A stretch of 64,000 nt of DNA from assembly GCA_035235625.1 (NCBI GenBank), contig CP141144.1, positions 43,460,014-43,524,013 on the forward strand, read 5' to 3'. Under the pieces are notes generated by a model, which had not been told where the DNA came from, made no database searches, and saw only the letters and a program-made list of their open reading frames with translations. Origin of the DNA: Saururus chinensis (Eukaryota; Streptophyta; Magnoliopsida; Piperales; Saururaceae). This document shows, one piece after another, positions 34,241-47,260 of this stretch; position 1 is the stretch's first letter, and each line of letters opens with the position of its first letter. Made by a program: the position numbers and the translations under genes.

Positions 34241-37200
34241 TTATTTGGTAAACACTTCTTTAAATACAACATTTCGTGTCACTCCATGTGGTATAGTCTT
34301 ATCTAAAGAATGTTTGATCAAAAATTTTGTTTTCGACTTAGAAGTACTTCTTGACAAAATAACATATAATTGGCCATGCGAAAAAACAGATTCCGGTAAG
34401 TACAATCCTACATTTTCAATGGTCTGACCTTGAGCTTTATTAATAGTCATTGCAAATGCAAGCCTTATCGGAAATTGTTTATGTTTAAATCTAAACGGGC
34501 ACTTTTTATTATCTGCTGGCACGAGTGGAATCCTTGATGAAAAAACATTTCTTCCCTTATATTCCCCTATTGCAATTTGAGCGTGTATAACATTACGATT
34601 AAAATTGATACAAATCAACCTTGTTCCATTGCACAAACCATTCCTTGGATTGGGGTTTCTCAATATTATAATTGGGCAATTTTGCTTGAGTACCAATTTA
34701 TGTGGAGGCAAGTCATTCGGAGTAAGTGTGTTAAGGAACTCATGTGGATAAAAATTATTTATATCGTCAATTGCCATGTCATAACTGTAGTATGTTATTG
34801 CATTGCCACTGCACATCGAAACGATTCTTGAATTTATTTGATCAAAATATTCATTTTTTGTTGTCAATATGCACCTCTCTCCCAAGTAACTTGATTCCAA
34901 AACTCGTGCTTCTAAAGATGGGAATATTTCCTCAATCAGTGTGCAAGTTCCATTTTTGAAATTTGTGGCTTCAATCAACATATCAGATGGCATTCTAATG
35001 TAATTGTCTTGAACACATGTTTCATCTTCATCGCCAATCCGAAATAAATATGAACAAAAATCTAGATCATTCTTTGCTCGCATATTTTTAGTGAGAGGCA
35101 ATATCTCAACAGTTTGCCAAATCTTTGAGCGCACCAAATACAACCACTTTTCCACCAAAAGGTTTTGAACAATCTAGTATATCTTGAAGTGTGCGATTCA
35201 ATGCCTCAAATGCATACCTTTTTATCATTGGTGCTTCATCCCATATAATCAAAGTTGCTTGTGTAAATAATTGTGCCATCCCACTTTGTTTTGAAATATT
35301 GCATGAGCTATTAATGCCAATCTCAATCGGTATCTTAAATCTAGAATGAGCAGTACGTCCTCCAGGCAAGATTGATGTAGCAACCCCAGAGGTTGCTCTT
35401 GCAATTGCAATCATTCCTCGTTGCCTAATTGTTGCAAGAATAGCTCTATACAAGAAAGTCTTACCCGTCCCACTAGGACCGTCAATGAAGAAAACACCTG
35501 TGGACCTAGCTTCCACTTGTGCAATAATTATGTCATATGCTTTTCATTGATCTTCATTTAAATAATTAACTGCTTCCAAATCTTGATAGGATATTGGAAC
35601 TAATCCCTCCTCGATGGCCTCCCTTGCTCGGCTATATCTAAAAGAATCAATTTTAATCCTTGGTAAATCAAAATCTTCTAAAGAACAACCTAAATTTGCA
35701 ATACACTCACCAATTTCTTTCAGAACATAAGCAACACGTACAATGTCTAAAACTCCATTCGCAAGAACACAGTCATCAGACATATCCAAAAACATCGTAT
35801 CCCATAATTTTTGCATGTGAACGGGTTTGCAGAATACTAAAATTGTTGTGAACAATGTTCTTAAAGAAGTCGACATTGAGAATGTTGATGCCTCTTCCAA
35901 ACATAGTAATATATCATTGTCATTAATCATTAATCCCATCATATGTGTTGCCTCATGAAATGTCTTACATTGCATGTCATTAACACATAGCAAATGATCA
36001 AACGATTCTCCTCCACGAACATGATTCAACAAAAGCCTTAAATAATATCTCTCTCCTTCAAATAGATTTACAACATTTATTCTACCAATTGCAAAACCAG
36101 ATTTTTGAGGATCCCATGAATGACCTTGACAACTATACACATGAAAGGTTGGAAATTCTTGGTAGAGTAATGTACAAGCATGTGGATCAACCTTGTTTCT
36201 GTCAAAGTATGCTATCAACATTGTCCAGCAAATCACCTCATTATCAAGAAAATCAGCTAAATTTTGTCCATCATAAAAAGAGATTGTATGCTTATTTGGT
36301 AAGTGAAGTTGCTAATTGATAATAGTTAGACGATTATCACTAAGGCTGAATGCAAAAATTCGCCAAGCTGCTTCAGGTGGACATACCCACCGTGCGTTTT
36401 GATAACCCTTAATTTCATCAACATGTAAGTTGTTCATCAATTTCATAGAGATATGATAATGACCCTTATATATATATATTTGTAAAGGTACTTTACTGCC
36501 TTAATACTTGAACATACCTCAACATTCATGTGGCAATCGTAACGCTTCAAGAAAAAAGGATTGTAAGGAACAACCCATCGATTATCCAACGTGTGACCAC
36601 GCACATATACACACGAACCATTGTTTCGTCTCTATATACTGGGTATGAATAATCACCTTCTATAGTGACATCTATAAATCTTCTTGGATATCTAAACTAA
36701 CAAACTCCTTGTGTCATACATGGTGAGTTCATTCTAGAAATCCCACAGGGTCCATCCATCATGTGTTTCATGACACGGCTTTGTAATAATGCGTCTTCTT
36801 CAACTTTTAGAATTTCTGCACAAACAAACTTGTCATAGCCCATTATCTTGTCTTCTTTTGCCATTATAACCAATGAGTGCATATGTTGCAACCCTCATTT
36901 TTGGAATTCTATAACATCCACGTGGGAAATAACTCTACCCATGAAACCTAATTTTATAATAAGGTCCTTCAAATCATCTATCTTGGCCTTAAAAACTCGA
37001 GAGACAATATCAGGTCTATTAGATGCAACTTCTCCAAGTTTCAAATGACTGGTAATCTGAGGCCATTTTAGGTTGCATGTCATTGTAATAAACAAATCCG
37101 GTTTACCATATGTTTGAACAAGAGCCATTGCATCCAAATATCTTCGTTCATATCACGTGTTCCACCAATGAATGACACAGGTAACACAACTTGTTTACCT

Positions 37201-37680
37201 ATTCTTCATCCTTCTATCTCTCCAGCAGCGACACTATCTACTACACCTTGGTAAAATTCTGCCCTTAAAGTGCGTTGATTACGTTATATAAAGTTCAATC
37301 TATTTGTCTCGATTTTCACATACATGTCAACTATATATTGTTGAAATAAACACCCACCATTGATAATACTCCATGACGGGTTAGATCTCATTTGGAATAA
37401 ATAGACATAATATTCTCTACAAGTCACATCAATGCATCATCTCTGAAGTTGGCCTTCAACCTGTAATTCTTGTTCAAATTGCTCAATGCTATTTGGATAC
37501 GCTGAATTTGCCAAACAACGACGTTTAATCCTAGCATGCCAACCAGTCTCCCTACTTGGAAACAACAATGGGTATTGCAAAGGGTCATAGCACCCATAAT
37601 AAGGTTGAACTTTATATGATTCACCTTATTTTCCATGAACAATAATATGTCGTTCTCGCTCACCTGTTACCTCATCTCCT
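34241..37680 (-). pseudogene. Helitron Rep/PIF1-helicase (RepHel), damaged
   Basis: The gene reads right to left. An N-terminal region contains QPYYGCYDPLQYPLLF (about 37610-37565). The Rep domain contains DAMALVQTYGKPDLFITMTC (about 37135-37075). The HUH motif is QHMHSLVIM (36877-36890), and the two-tyrosine motif YLYKYIYK is near 36490-36465. The PIF1 helicase has Walker A GPSGTGKT (35458-35481), Walker B LIIWDEAPM (about 35225-35255), FAMTINKAQGQTI and YVILSRS (about 34450-34340). Breaks seen: TGA just before the HUH motif (36897-36895), TGA at 35546-35544, a frameshift in a TA run beside the tyrosine motif (36468-36479), a frameshift near 37140, and a deletion near 35130 that removes helicase motif III. 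The copy should be non-functional. The true N-terminus is not recognised. Confidence 0.88.
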
Positions 37681-37953
37681 TAATATGAGCTATATGAAAC
37701 ATGTATAATGTGGCTTACATTACATATTAAGTCGTCCATAAAGGGAAACAATATTGCTTTGTATATATTTGCAATTATATATAAAATATATATACTATTT
37801 AAATAGATCTAACCTACCTAATGAAGCACAATTAGCCATTTACTATCACGCAATCTAAATCATAAAACAATCATGTATAGATGTGACACATTGATTTGGG
37901 TGATTCTCAACGTCGCATATCATGCATATTTTATAACACAAGTCCTAATGTGT

Positions 37954-38295
37954 TGATGTGCCCGATGCAGGCACAATTGATATAAAGGAGGTTCACGCAG
38001 GGAATGGGGAGAAGTACGGAAGAAAGGGAAGAAGAATTGAGTAATTCCAATTACATAACCTAGAAACAAGGAAGAGGATCGACCCATAAAGGGGACGACT
38101 AGTCCCCTAGGGAGTCGTGCCAGGCCGGCCCAGTTACTTAGGGAGACGTGCTAGTTAGTGGGCCAGTCTAGTCCGGGGCCACTAACTGAACTAATAACAA
38201 TCTTACATAAGCAAATATTAAGCTAATATAGAAGCAAATAGTCCAATGCAAAGAAGTAAAGGAAATAAAGTAAAGTCTGATGATCGTGCACAACA
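37954..38295 (-). repeat. 3' LTR of the Reina-like element
   Basis: On the minus strand it begins TGTTGTGCACGATCATCAG and ends GCAGGCACATCA-type, with TG...CA ends. It aligns along its whole length with 42933-43273. Confidence 0.88.
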
Positions 38296-38310
38296 CTCCA
38301 CCACGCTTCC
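38296..38310 (-). other. Polypurine tract region
   Basis: The minus strand reads GGAAGCGTGGTGGAG immediately before the LTR start, the position expected for the plus-strand primer. It is not a perfect purine run. Confidence 0.5.
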
Positions 38311-41300
38311 GCTATTTGCCTTGTCCTCAAGGCAACCAAGTCGGGTATCGAGCCATAAACTCCTCCTCGGGCATCCAAGTGGAATCCTCAAGTGACTGGC
38401 CCTACCAAGAAATCAGAACCTCCGTAATTATGCGACCGGAGCGACGGACCCAACGCTTGTCAATCACCGAAGCGGGAATAGGGTCGGACGGCAAAACCGG
38501 GCCCATCAAGGGTGGTGGTGGAGCATCAGTAGCCAAGAACTTGTCACCCATGCAACAGAGCAGCAGGGAGACATGGAAGGCGGGGTGGACTAAGGAGTCA
38601 GGCGGCAGATCAAGGCAGTAAGCCAAGGGACCAATACGCTCCTCTACAACATAGGGACGATGGAAACAGGGGGTGAGCTTGGAGTGCTCGAGTTGAAACA
38701 AAGACGTTTGATGCTGAGGAAGAACAGAGACATAAACCAAGTCACCCACCGCGAACTCCCTGTCAGTATGACGACCATCATAAATCTGCTTCATTCGGTT
38801 CTGAGCTGAAGACAAGTTCTCCTTGAGCTACTGAAGGACCTCGTCGTGTGTCTGTAGCATATAATCCACCTTGGCCACAGACGAGGAGTGAGGGACATAA
38901 GATAGCATGGTTGGGGGTGGGTGGCCGTACATCACCTCAAAAGGAGTGAAACCCGCATGAGTGTGATAGGCGGTGTTATAAGACCACTCCACCCATGGAA
39001 GAAGCTGAAGCCATCGGCGGGGCTGCGACATAGTGAAGCAGCGAAGGTACTACTCTAAACATCGATTAACCACCTCTATCTGAGGGTGATAAGCAGTGCT
39101 CATATGGAGAGAAGTACCCTGTAAAGTGAAGAACTCCTGCCAAAACTATGAGATGAATATCCGGTCATGATAAGAAACAATAGTGCGAGGCATACCGTGT
39201 AGTTTGGCCACCTCCTGAACATAGAGCTCGACCACTATCTTGGTGGTGAAGGGGTGTCCCAGAGCACAGAAATGAGCGTACTTGGACAGCCAGTCCACCA
39301 CAACCATGATCATTGACTTGCCTTTCACCAAGGTCAAGGCCTCCACGAAGTCTATCGAAACATCCTCCCATACCTTATCTGGAATAGGCAAGGGCTGCAA
39401 CAAACTTGCAGGAGAAGTCATGGCGGCCTTAGCTCGCTAACAAACATCACAAGCGGCCACATACTCCTAGACAGCCCGGCAAATACCCTACCATAGGAAG
39501 CTCTAGCTGACCCATTTATAGGTGCGGAATGCCCCTTCATGACCAACCATTGGAGAGTCATGGAAGTGGGAGAGAATGCGGCGGCGAAGATCATCTATAG
39601 CAAGGATCCACAGGTGGTCCTTCTAAAAGAGAAGATCATCCCGCCACATGAAGAATGGGCGAGTAGCAGGATCGGTCTGGAGGGCTGCAATCAAAGCCTG
39701 CGTCGACGAATTAGCAAGGTATGCCCGCTTCAATTCATCAATGAATGGGTAGGATAAAGTAGAGAGAGCCAAGCAAGATCCCGAGGAAGGGCAGCGAGAG
39801 AGAGCGTTTGCCACAATGTTCTCAGACCCTTTCTTGTACACAACCTCATAACCATAGCCAAGTAACTTGTTGACCCATCGCTGCTGGGACGGAGTGGACA
39901 CCTGCTGTTCCAAGAAATACTTCAGGGGCTGGTGGTCAGTCCGAATCAGGAACCTGCGGCCAAGTAAGTAAGGCCACTACCTGTAGACAGTAAGGATGAT
40001 AACCAACATCTCTTTCTCATGCACGAACAGGGACAAAGAGCAGCCAGCCAAAGCCTTGTTGAAGTAAGCAATGGGATGCTCGTCTTGCAGCATAACTGCC
40101 CCGAGTCCCATCTCTAAAGTGTCTGTCTCCACCATGAATGGTCAGCTGAAATCAGGTAAGATCAGAACCGGGGCCAATGCCATAGCCCACTTCAGCCCTT
40201 CAAATACCACTTCGGAAGCCTCATTCCAAGCAAAGGCCCCCTTCTTGAGCAGCTCTGTAAGGGGCCATGCCAACTCTCCATACCTACTGATAAACCGCCG
40301 ATAATAACCAGTGAGACCCAAAAAAGCCCGGAGTGCCCAGACGTAGGTGGGTGGCAGCCACCTTTGCCGGGTCAATGGCGACACCGTTCCACAAAATAAT
40401 ATGGCCCAAGTAATCAACTTGCGGGCTGCCATAGGAACACTTTGAAAGCTTAAGGAATAAGGAGTTATCTCACAAAATAGAGAAGACCGACCTGAGATGC
40501 GTCAAGTGCTCTCTGCCCATGACTTGCTGTACACAAGGATGTCGTCAAAGAAAACCAATATATAGTGGCAGAGGAACGGCCTAAAGAGATCGTTCATGAG
40601 GCACTGGAATGTGGAGGGGGTGTTGGTCAGCCCAAACGGCATGACGAGGAACTCGAAATGGCAGTCATGAGTCCGGAAGGCGGTCTTGTACACATTGGCT
40701 GGTTGCACCCGAATCTGATGGTAACCCAAACGAAGGTCGAGTTTACTGAAGACCGTGGCTCTAGTCAGCTCATTCAACTGCTCCTTAATCACTGGTATGG
40801 GATATTTGTCTTTGATGGTGATGGCATTCAAGGCACGGTAGTCGACACAAAACTGCCACGTACCGTCTTTCTTCAAAACCAGCAGCATCGGAGACGAATA
40901 GGAGCTCATGCTAGGGTGGATGATCCCGGACTGGAACATGTCAGCCACGAGACACTCAATCTTAGATTTCTGTATATGAGGACAACAGTAAGGGTAAACA
41001 TTGGCCGGTGCCGCCCCAAGGATGATGGGAATCTGGTGGTCGTGAGGCTGCACTAGAGGGAGACCTTGTGACTCAGCAAACAAGTCCTGATGTGCTGCCA
41101 ATAACGCAAGGATATCTAGAGGCAACTCATCTTGAGTCACCTTGACGGTGGCACGCTGCTACAAGAGCAGCCCTTGGGGCGCGAACCGGAAGAAAGAGCT
41201 CGACAACTGGGCTGAGAGGAGGGTGCCTGGCTGGGATCCTTCAATCCGAGCCCACTACCCCTGAAGCTCGAAGTCCATCACCATGTCTCAGAAATTCCAG

Positions 41301-42902
41301 ACCACATCCCCAAGCTCTTGGAGCCACTGGAATCCTAGCACCATGTCCGCCCCCTTCGTAGGCAGCAAGAAGAGGTTGGTAACAAATGTGTGGCCTTGGA
41401 CAGAGAGCGTAACCAGAGCACATACCCCAGAGCTCTAGAGGTGCTTCCTATCGACAATCAGCACATCAAAAGGCTTCGAATCTGACACAAAACAACCTAG
41501 CCATTGGGCTACCTTGTTGTTAATGAAATAATGGGTACACCCGCTGTCGATCAAAATAGCCACTGGTTGCCACTTGTGGTAGCCCTGGACTCGCATTGTG
41601 CATGAAGTGAATGCCCCCGAGAAGGCATAGATAGAAATTTTTGGTAGCACGTCACTAGGGGGAAACGAGTCAGCCTCATTTGTCCCCTCCCCTTCCTCAT
41701 CGATCTCCTCCACTAGAAGGCTGCCCTTGTCAAAACAACAGTGACCCGGGACAAACTTCTCATCGCAGCGAAAACATAGCCCCTTAGACCGGAGTTCCTC
41801 CGTTTGGGCCGGTGTGAGGTGATGAACAATCTGGCCTGCTGGAGTGGGCTGCTGGCCAGAGCGGCCTGCCACTAGGCTGCTGGTTGGGATGGCAAGTGGG
41901 GTGGCACTGGGTGCAGACTGAGGAAAAGGTCCAAGCCACGCACCTCTGTGCTGTCTAGCCAGCTTCTCCTCCTCGATACAAGCATGGCGCACGACGTTCC
42001 GCATGCTAGTGCAGGGAAAGTGACACATCTCCTAAAAAATCTCTGGTTTAAGGCCTCGCTTTATACGTGCCCACCATGGCAGCCACCGGCCAGTCAGGGA
42101 GGCGGTTGGCCACCTTCATGAATTCCATGTAATAGGCTCGAATGGTGGTGGTCTGGCGCAAAGTGGAGAGCATTTCGTTGGTGTCCTGGAACTCATTCGG
42201 CCCAAACTGAATGTAGAGCTTGTCAGAGAAGGCAGCCCAGGTGGGGTAGCGGATCTCCTTCTCGAAGCTTTGAAACCAGATAGAAGCATCTTCGTCCAGA
42301 TGGAATGCAGTGATGCACAATTGTTCAGCCTTGTACAAGCACTCCATTTGGTCGTCGTCCCCATTGTAGCATGGGAACTATAGGCAGGCTAAACGGGGTT
42401 CAACTCCTCCCCGTGGACCATCGCGAGGGCCCAGGTACTCCTCCCAGTCATCCTCCATCTCCTGAAACAAGTTTTGGCGGGGCGGTACCATTGGGGCATT
42501 CTCCCAAGCACCTGGAGGACCTCGTGGCGCCCACGTTTGGCACCTACATCTGGCACCTCTCTTCTGCAGCTAGTTCAGCCGACCCAATTTGAAGGGGAGC
42601 CTGGGTCTAACGTACTTCTCTGTTCGTTGTGTCCTGCGCCTATCAGGGCCCTGAGACATTTCCCCAAGTTCCATGGGAGTGGCCTCGGGCCTAGCGAGAA
42701 GAGGCGTTGTTGGTGTTGAATGTGCTGCTTTGATCTGTGTGACATCAATGGCCAAAGAATCGATCTTGGCCATGAGTTGCACCATAGTGGGGGCATCCAC
42801 GACTGCAGGAGCAGGAACGGTAGGAGGGTTGTCTGCTGAACCATCGGACTCCTTCGTAGGCTATGCTTCAGGGGCGATGGCAACCTGCTTGCCTCGCACC
42901 AT
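38310..42902 (-). pseudogene. gag-pol polyprotein of the Reina-like element
   Basis: It starts MVRGKQVAIAPEA at 42902. Capsid core lies at about 42347-42048 (SIWFQSFEKEIRYPTWAAF), zinc knuckle CFRCDEKFVPGHCC at about 41780-41740, and protease ILIDSGCTHYF at about 41555. Reverse transcriptase is at about 41060-40510 (LVMPFGLTNTP, FFDDILVYSK), RNase H to about 39800, and integrase at about 39450-38830 (HGMPRTIVS, WSYNTAYHTHAGFTPFEVMY). The chromodomain is at about 38440-38310 (RWVRRSGRIITEVLISW). Only one frameshift is evident (about 42050-42060). From 42028 to the end the ORF pieces share one frame and are separated only by nonsense codons, most at CAG- or CGA-like sites. The knuckle and catalytic motifs are recognisable, but no functional protein could be made. 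Confidence 0.88.
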
Positions 42903-42920
42903 GGCGGGGGATCAATGAAA

Positions 42921-42931
42921 CTCCGATACCA
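42921..42931 (-). other. Primer-binding site, Met-tRNA type
   Basis: The minus strand reads TGGTATCGGAG one base inside the 5' LTR, close to the canonical TGGTATCAGAG. Confidence 0.8.
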
Positions 42932-42932
42932 A

Positions 42933-43273
42933 TGATGTGCCTGATGCAGGCACAATTGATATCAAGGAGGTCCACGCAGGGAAAGGGGAGAAATAAGGAA
43001 GAAAGGGAAGAAGACTGAGTAATTCCAATTGCATAACCTAGAAACAAGGAAGAGGATCGACCCATATAGGGGACGACCAGTCCCCTAGGGAGTTGTGCCA
43101 AGTTGGCCCAGTTCCCTAGGGAGACGTGCTAGTTAGTGGGCCAGACTAGTCCGGGGCCACTAACTGAACCAATAGCAATATGACATAAGCAAATATTAAG
43201 CTAATACAGAATCAAATAGTCTAATGCAAAGAAGTAAAGGAAATAAAGTAAAGTCTGATGATCGTGCACAACA
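42933..43273 (-). repeat. 5' LTR of the Reina-like element
   Basis: It shares its length, ends and sequence with 37954-38295. Shared inner blocks include gacgtgctagttagtgggcc and gaagtaaaggaaataaagta. Confidence 0.88.
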
Positions 43274-45445
43274 CATGTATAATTTGTAGAATAAGTATGT
43301 TAATAATATAATTTTATTGCACATAGAATTCTTTTATCTAATATTTTTCAGTTATGCCTTAGTTTATATAAAGCTAGATACATTCCCACGCTATGGACAC
43401 AAAGTTAACATTTACAAATTTAGTTGGCAACAAAATTGGTGTATCGTATTCGTAATAGAACCATTAGGAACTAGACAACTCTATACGTTTTTTATATGAC
43501 ATTCTAGATTGTCGAATTTAACTTGAAGAACATAAACATGTATCCTCATGACTAAATCCATGAGGCGACTGACACCATAATTGGGTAAATATATAGATAA
43601 TCATGAGATATGTACACACTTATGAGCTAAATACTTGTAGTATTTTATTCATATTTCAAAAGTAGTTGTCACAATTCCAGATGTAACTTGCTTATATAAA
43701 TTCCATAGATATATTTTCTAAAAATCTAATAATAATAAACATATGATATAAGATGATGTGAACATTGAAATATATACGGTATATGCTTCTAGTGAGAACC
43801 CTTCAACATTGTAAACAAAAAAAAAGATTTGAAAATTAAAAACTTTGTATTATCCTTTGAAATTTTACGTGCTAGTCTTCAAAAGCATATAAGAAAAGTT
43901 ACAATATATTTTACATCAATAGCCAATAAAAGATTTATCTAATTTTCAAATTTTACCAAGTACGTCAATCTGCTATTTTGGCAAATTCCATTAAACTATA
44001 TTTGTTAACACATAATGTACATGTAAGCTATTGGTTTCAATCATATGTTCGTGACCTGCTTTGAAATACCAAGATTTTAAAACACGTAGTCGTCAAATTT
44101 GGTGGACATAATTTATGTTATTTATATGTAGTTCACATCCAATGCTGGTGGAGATATTAAGAATTAAATGCAACTGCATAAGAAGCACCTTAAAACCCAA
44201 GCCTTATTTATATGGAAAATTTAATTTATTTTGACATAATAAAAGTGTCCAGTAAATAGGTATTGGACAGTGATTGGCCCTATATTTTATGAACATCCAA
44301 ATTGAAAATATTATAGCAAGCTCTATTTCATATTGAGAAGTGGCACTAAAATACGTATTAATGAGCCATATGAAAGATATATATTGTACCTTACACTACA
44401 TGTTAAGTTGTTTCTAAAAGAAAATGATATTGTTTTGTATACATTCGTGATTATATAGAAAATATATAAACTATTTAAACATATATAACCTACATAATGA
44501 AGCACAATTATCCATTTTATATCATGCAATCTAAATCATAAAACAACCATTTATAGATCCAACCCATTGATTTGGTTACCACTCGACATCGTATATCAAG
44601 TATATATTAAAACATAAGTCCTAACAAGTATAGTATGTAACATAAGTATGTTAATAATATAATTATATAGTAAATAAAAATATTTTAATTAATATATTTT
44701 AGTTACGCCTTAGTTTATATGAAGCTAGATACGTTCACCATGCATTGATCATGACGTTAATATTTACAAATTCAGTCGGCAACAAAATTGTTATTTAGTA
44801 TTCATCATAGAAGGATTAGGAACTGGACATCTGTATACATTTTTTATATGACATTCTAGATTATTGATATTGACTTGGAGAACATAACCATCTTTTCACA
44901 TGACTAAAGCCATCAGACAATTGATAACATAACTGGGTAGATATATACATGATCATGAGGTATGTACATACTATTGAGCTAAATATTCATAGTGCTATAT
45001 TCATAATTCAAAAGTAATTGTTGCATTTCCATATGTTACTTGCTTCTATTAAACCAATAATTATATTTGTAAAAATCTAATAATAATAAACGTGTGATAT
45101 AAGAAGATACAAATATTGAAATTTACATAGTATATACTTCTAGCGAAAACCCTTCACCATAAAAAAAATAGCTTGAGTTTTCAAACTTAAATAGTTTCTA
45201 TTATTGTTTGAATTTTTGTTAACAAGACTTCAAAATGATACAAGAAAAGTCACAGTATATTTTATATCAATAGACAATGAAACATTTATCTAAATTTTAG
45301 TCTTTTTTACCAAATACGTCGATCTCCTAGCTTTGGTAAATTCAATTAAACTATATTGATTAACTCATATATAATATGTAAAATGCTCTTGTCAAACATA
45401 CGTCTGTGACTAGACTTGAACTACCAACTATTTTAAACACGTGTC

Positions 45446-46270
45446 TTGGTTAATCTCAATATATAAATTTTAAATGTATAAATCTCAATGTGGCAATCAA
45501 AAATCAGATGATAACATGGAATACGAATCATAAATTATTAACCTCATTGATTGGATTTATTTCCATACGTATTGGCACATTTAAGTTCTATGCATCTACA
45601 TACCATTTATATCCAATAAAGCCAATTGACATAAGAAAAACTTTACAAATACCTCGCAAACGCACTAATCACATTCTATAATTTATACAATGTATATATA
45701 CAATAATGCTGACATAATTTAACCCAATAAAATATATAATTAACAACTTGTTAATATACTTGTTTAATCAAGGTTGAAGTTAACACCTACCATCTTATGA
45801 AGGAAGTCTTTTGCACAAGCCTAATCATTCCACAAAGATATTTTGTGCAGATGCTCAATAGGACTACACCAATGATGTTATTATTATTATAAAAATATAG
45901 ACATTTTGTTAGTAATCGAGATTATAATAAAAAAAATATGGACACTCAAAAAGTGTTCAGACAAAAACATGTACGAATTTTCAAAATGGCTTTTCTATAA
46001 ATGAATGTACTAAAGTATTTCCAAGAAACTTTTTTCCCAAAGTATTCAAAATCGAATAAAATTATTGACTGTCATACAATTTTGCAAAAAGGAAGCATAT
46101 ACATATAAGGATGAAATTTCGACAATTCAAAACTACTGAAAAGAAAAAAAGTACATATCAATTTTGATCATTCAAAGTAGTCTAAAAAATATTAATTAAG
46201 CTAGTAGTTCAAGATGTTGTCCAAAAGCACGCCATTTTCCAAAGTAGCTGGTATCTGGATGACATGGTAT
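45446..46270. other. No supported gene
   Basis: AT-rich sequence between duplication copy B and the F-box pseudogene. No homology or repeat was recognised. Confidence 0.45.
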
Positions 46271-47260
46271 TCAAAATGACGTAATGGCACTTTGATATGC
46301 AAAGATATTGTCCCTCAATCTATTAATTCCACCTTTGTGAACCTCACGACATTCACCAATTTCAACATTCCATAGAAGCACACTATGAGAAGAAACAATG
46401 ATGAATAAATCGATAGCATAAGACAGCAAAGTAACCAATGTCGGAACAACTGGTAAGATTGTAACCAATATAATAGTAACACCACTGACCCAATATTGTT
46501 TTCTCTCATTTTTTAACAACGTGTAAATATCGAGGGTGCCATTATGTAAATGTAATAGATTGAGAGAACCTTGCATGCTACACAAAAATACTTTACTATT
46601 CGCACCTATAGATGAATAATTGTTGGGCAACATGAAAATCGACGATCCAATAACAACAGGCGGTTCTCTCCCAAAAGATGATGTACATTGGAGGCACGAG
46701 ATCCCAGCCCAAGTCCAACACCAATTAGTTGAGTCAAAGCATTCAACATAGTAATGTCCAAAAATAGGGGAAAGCCAAATGAACCGAACTATTTTATACC
46801 GCCAATTATCAAATGGGTTAACAGTCAATATGTATTTCACCACTGAAGCTCGAATCAAAGGATAAGGAACCGAAACCCAATCATGTGTAGTTGGGTGGGA
46901 TATATAATATCGTCTTCATACCCCCCTCAACCCTTTTAACAATACAAAACCATGCAAGGATGATGCAATTATAGGGACAAGCTCAGGTAAATTGAATTCC
47001 GATATACCGTTCAACTGTATCAAAGTATCGAGCGAGACAAACTCTCTAACTGTTAACCCAGAACGAAAGCATTGTAAGAAATAACTGGATGTACCACCAT
47101 AACAAAGACACCGCTATATAATATACTGTGATGTACCCAAAATATACCTCCACATTGAAGAAACATATTTACATTTAGAGGCTGATTCAGAGTCCACTCT
47201 AATGAGAATTGTTAACAATATATCACGAGGGATGTTACTCCATAAATCAAGATGATTCAT
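46271..47260 (-). pseudogene. F-box protein with F-box-associated domain
   Basis: From the ATG at 47260 the product begins MNHLDLWSNIPRDILLTI and runs through RVDSESASKCKYVSSMWRYI, a recognisable F-box (Skp1-binding) of about 45 residues. After a frameshift near 47110 the homology continues as FNLPELVPIIASSLHGFV and HPTTHDWVSVPY. It then follows the 46858-46271 ORF (NWRYKIVRFIWLSP, YVECFDSTNWCWTWAG, LHLHNGTLDIYTLL), typical of the plant F-box-associated region. A TGA near 46912 interrupts the middle. The total is about 330 codons without introns, the usual size. F-box proteins recruit substrates to SCF ubiquitin ligases. It lies upstream of the RepHel gene on the same strand and could be Helitron-captured cargo or an old host pseudogene. 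Confidence 0.7.

Larger units (their letters stand above)
37954..43273 (-). mobile_element. Reina-like chromovirus (Ty3/gypsy LTR retrotransposon), nearly full length
   Basis: The element is 5,320 bp on the minus strand. Its LTRs are 37954-38295 (3') and 42933-43273 (5'). A Met-type primer site (42921-42931) and a polypurine tract next to 38295 are present. One long gag-pol frame covers capsid, zinc knuckle, protease, reverse transcriptase, RNase H, integrase and a C-terminal chromodomain. Small size, short LTRs and a chromodomain fit the Reina clade. The LTRs differ at roughly two dozen of about 340 positions by eye. The target duplication is not perfect: left flank aatgtgt, right flank catgtat. 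Confidence 0.88.
37681..45445. repeat. Tandem duplication (period about 1360 bp before insertion), copy A split by an LTR retrotransposon
   Basis: Copy A is 37681-37953 plus 43274 to about 44090. Copy B is 44361 to about 45445. Matching landmarks include gaagcacaatta, gcaatctaaatcataaaaca, aagtcctaa, ataagtatgttaataatata, gccttagtttata and gcaacaaaattg, in the same order. Copy B is continuous where copy A carries the 37954-43273 insertion, so it shows approximately the empty site. Neither copy has coding potential. Similarity is roughly 75-80 percent by eye. Confidence 0.75.

Noticed and set aside
40565-41056. 163-codon plus-strand ORF
   Set aside because: It is antisense to the Reina reverse transcriptase, whose motifs are clear on the minus strand.
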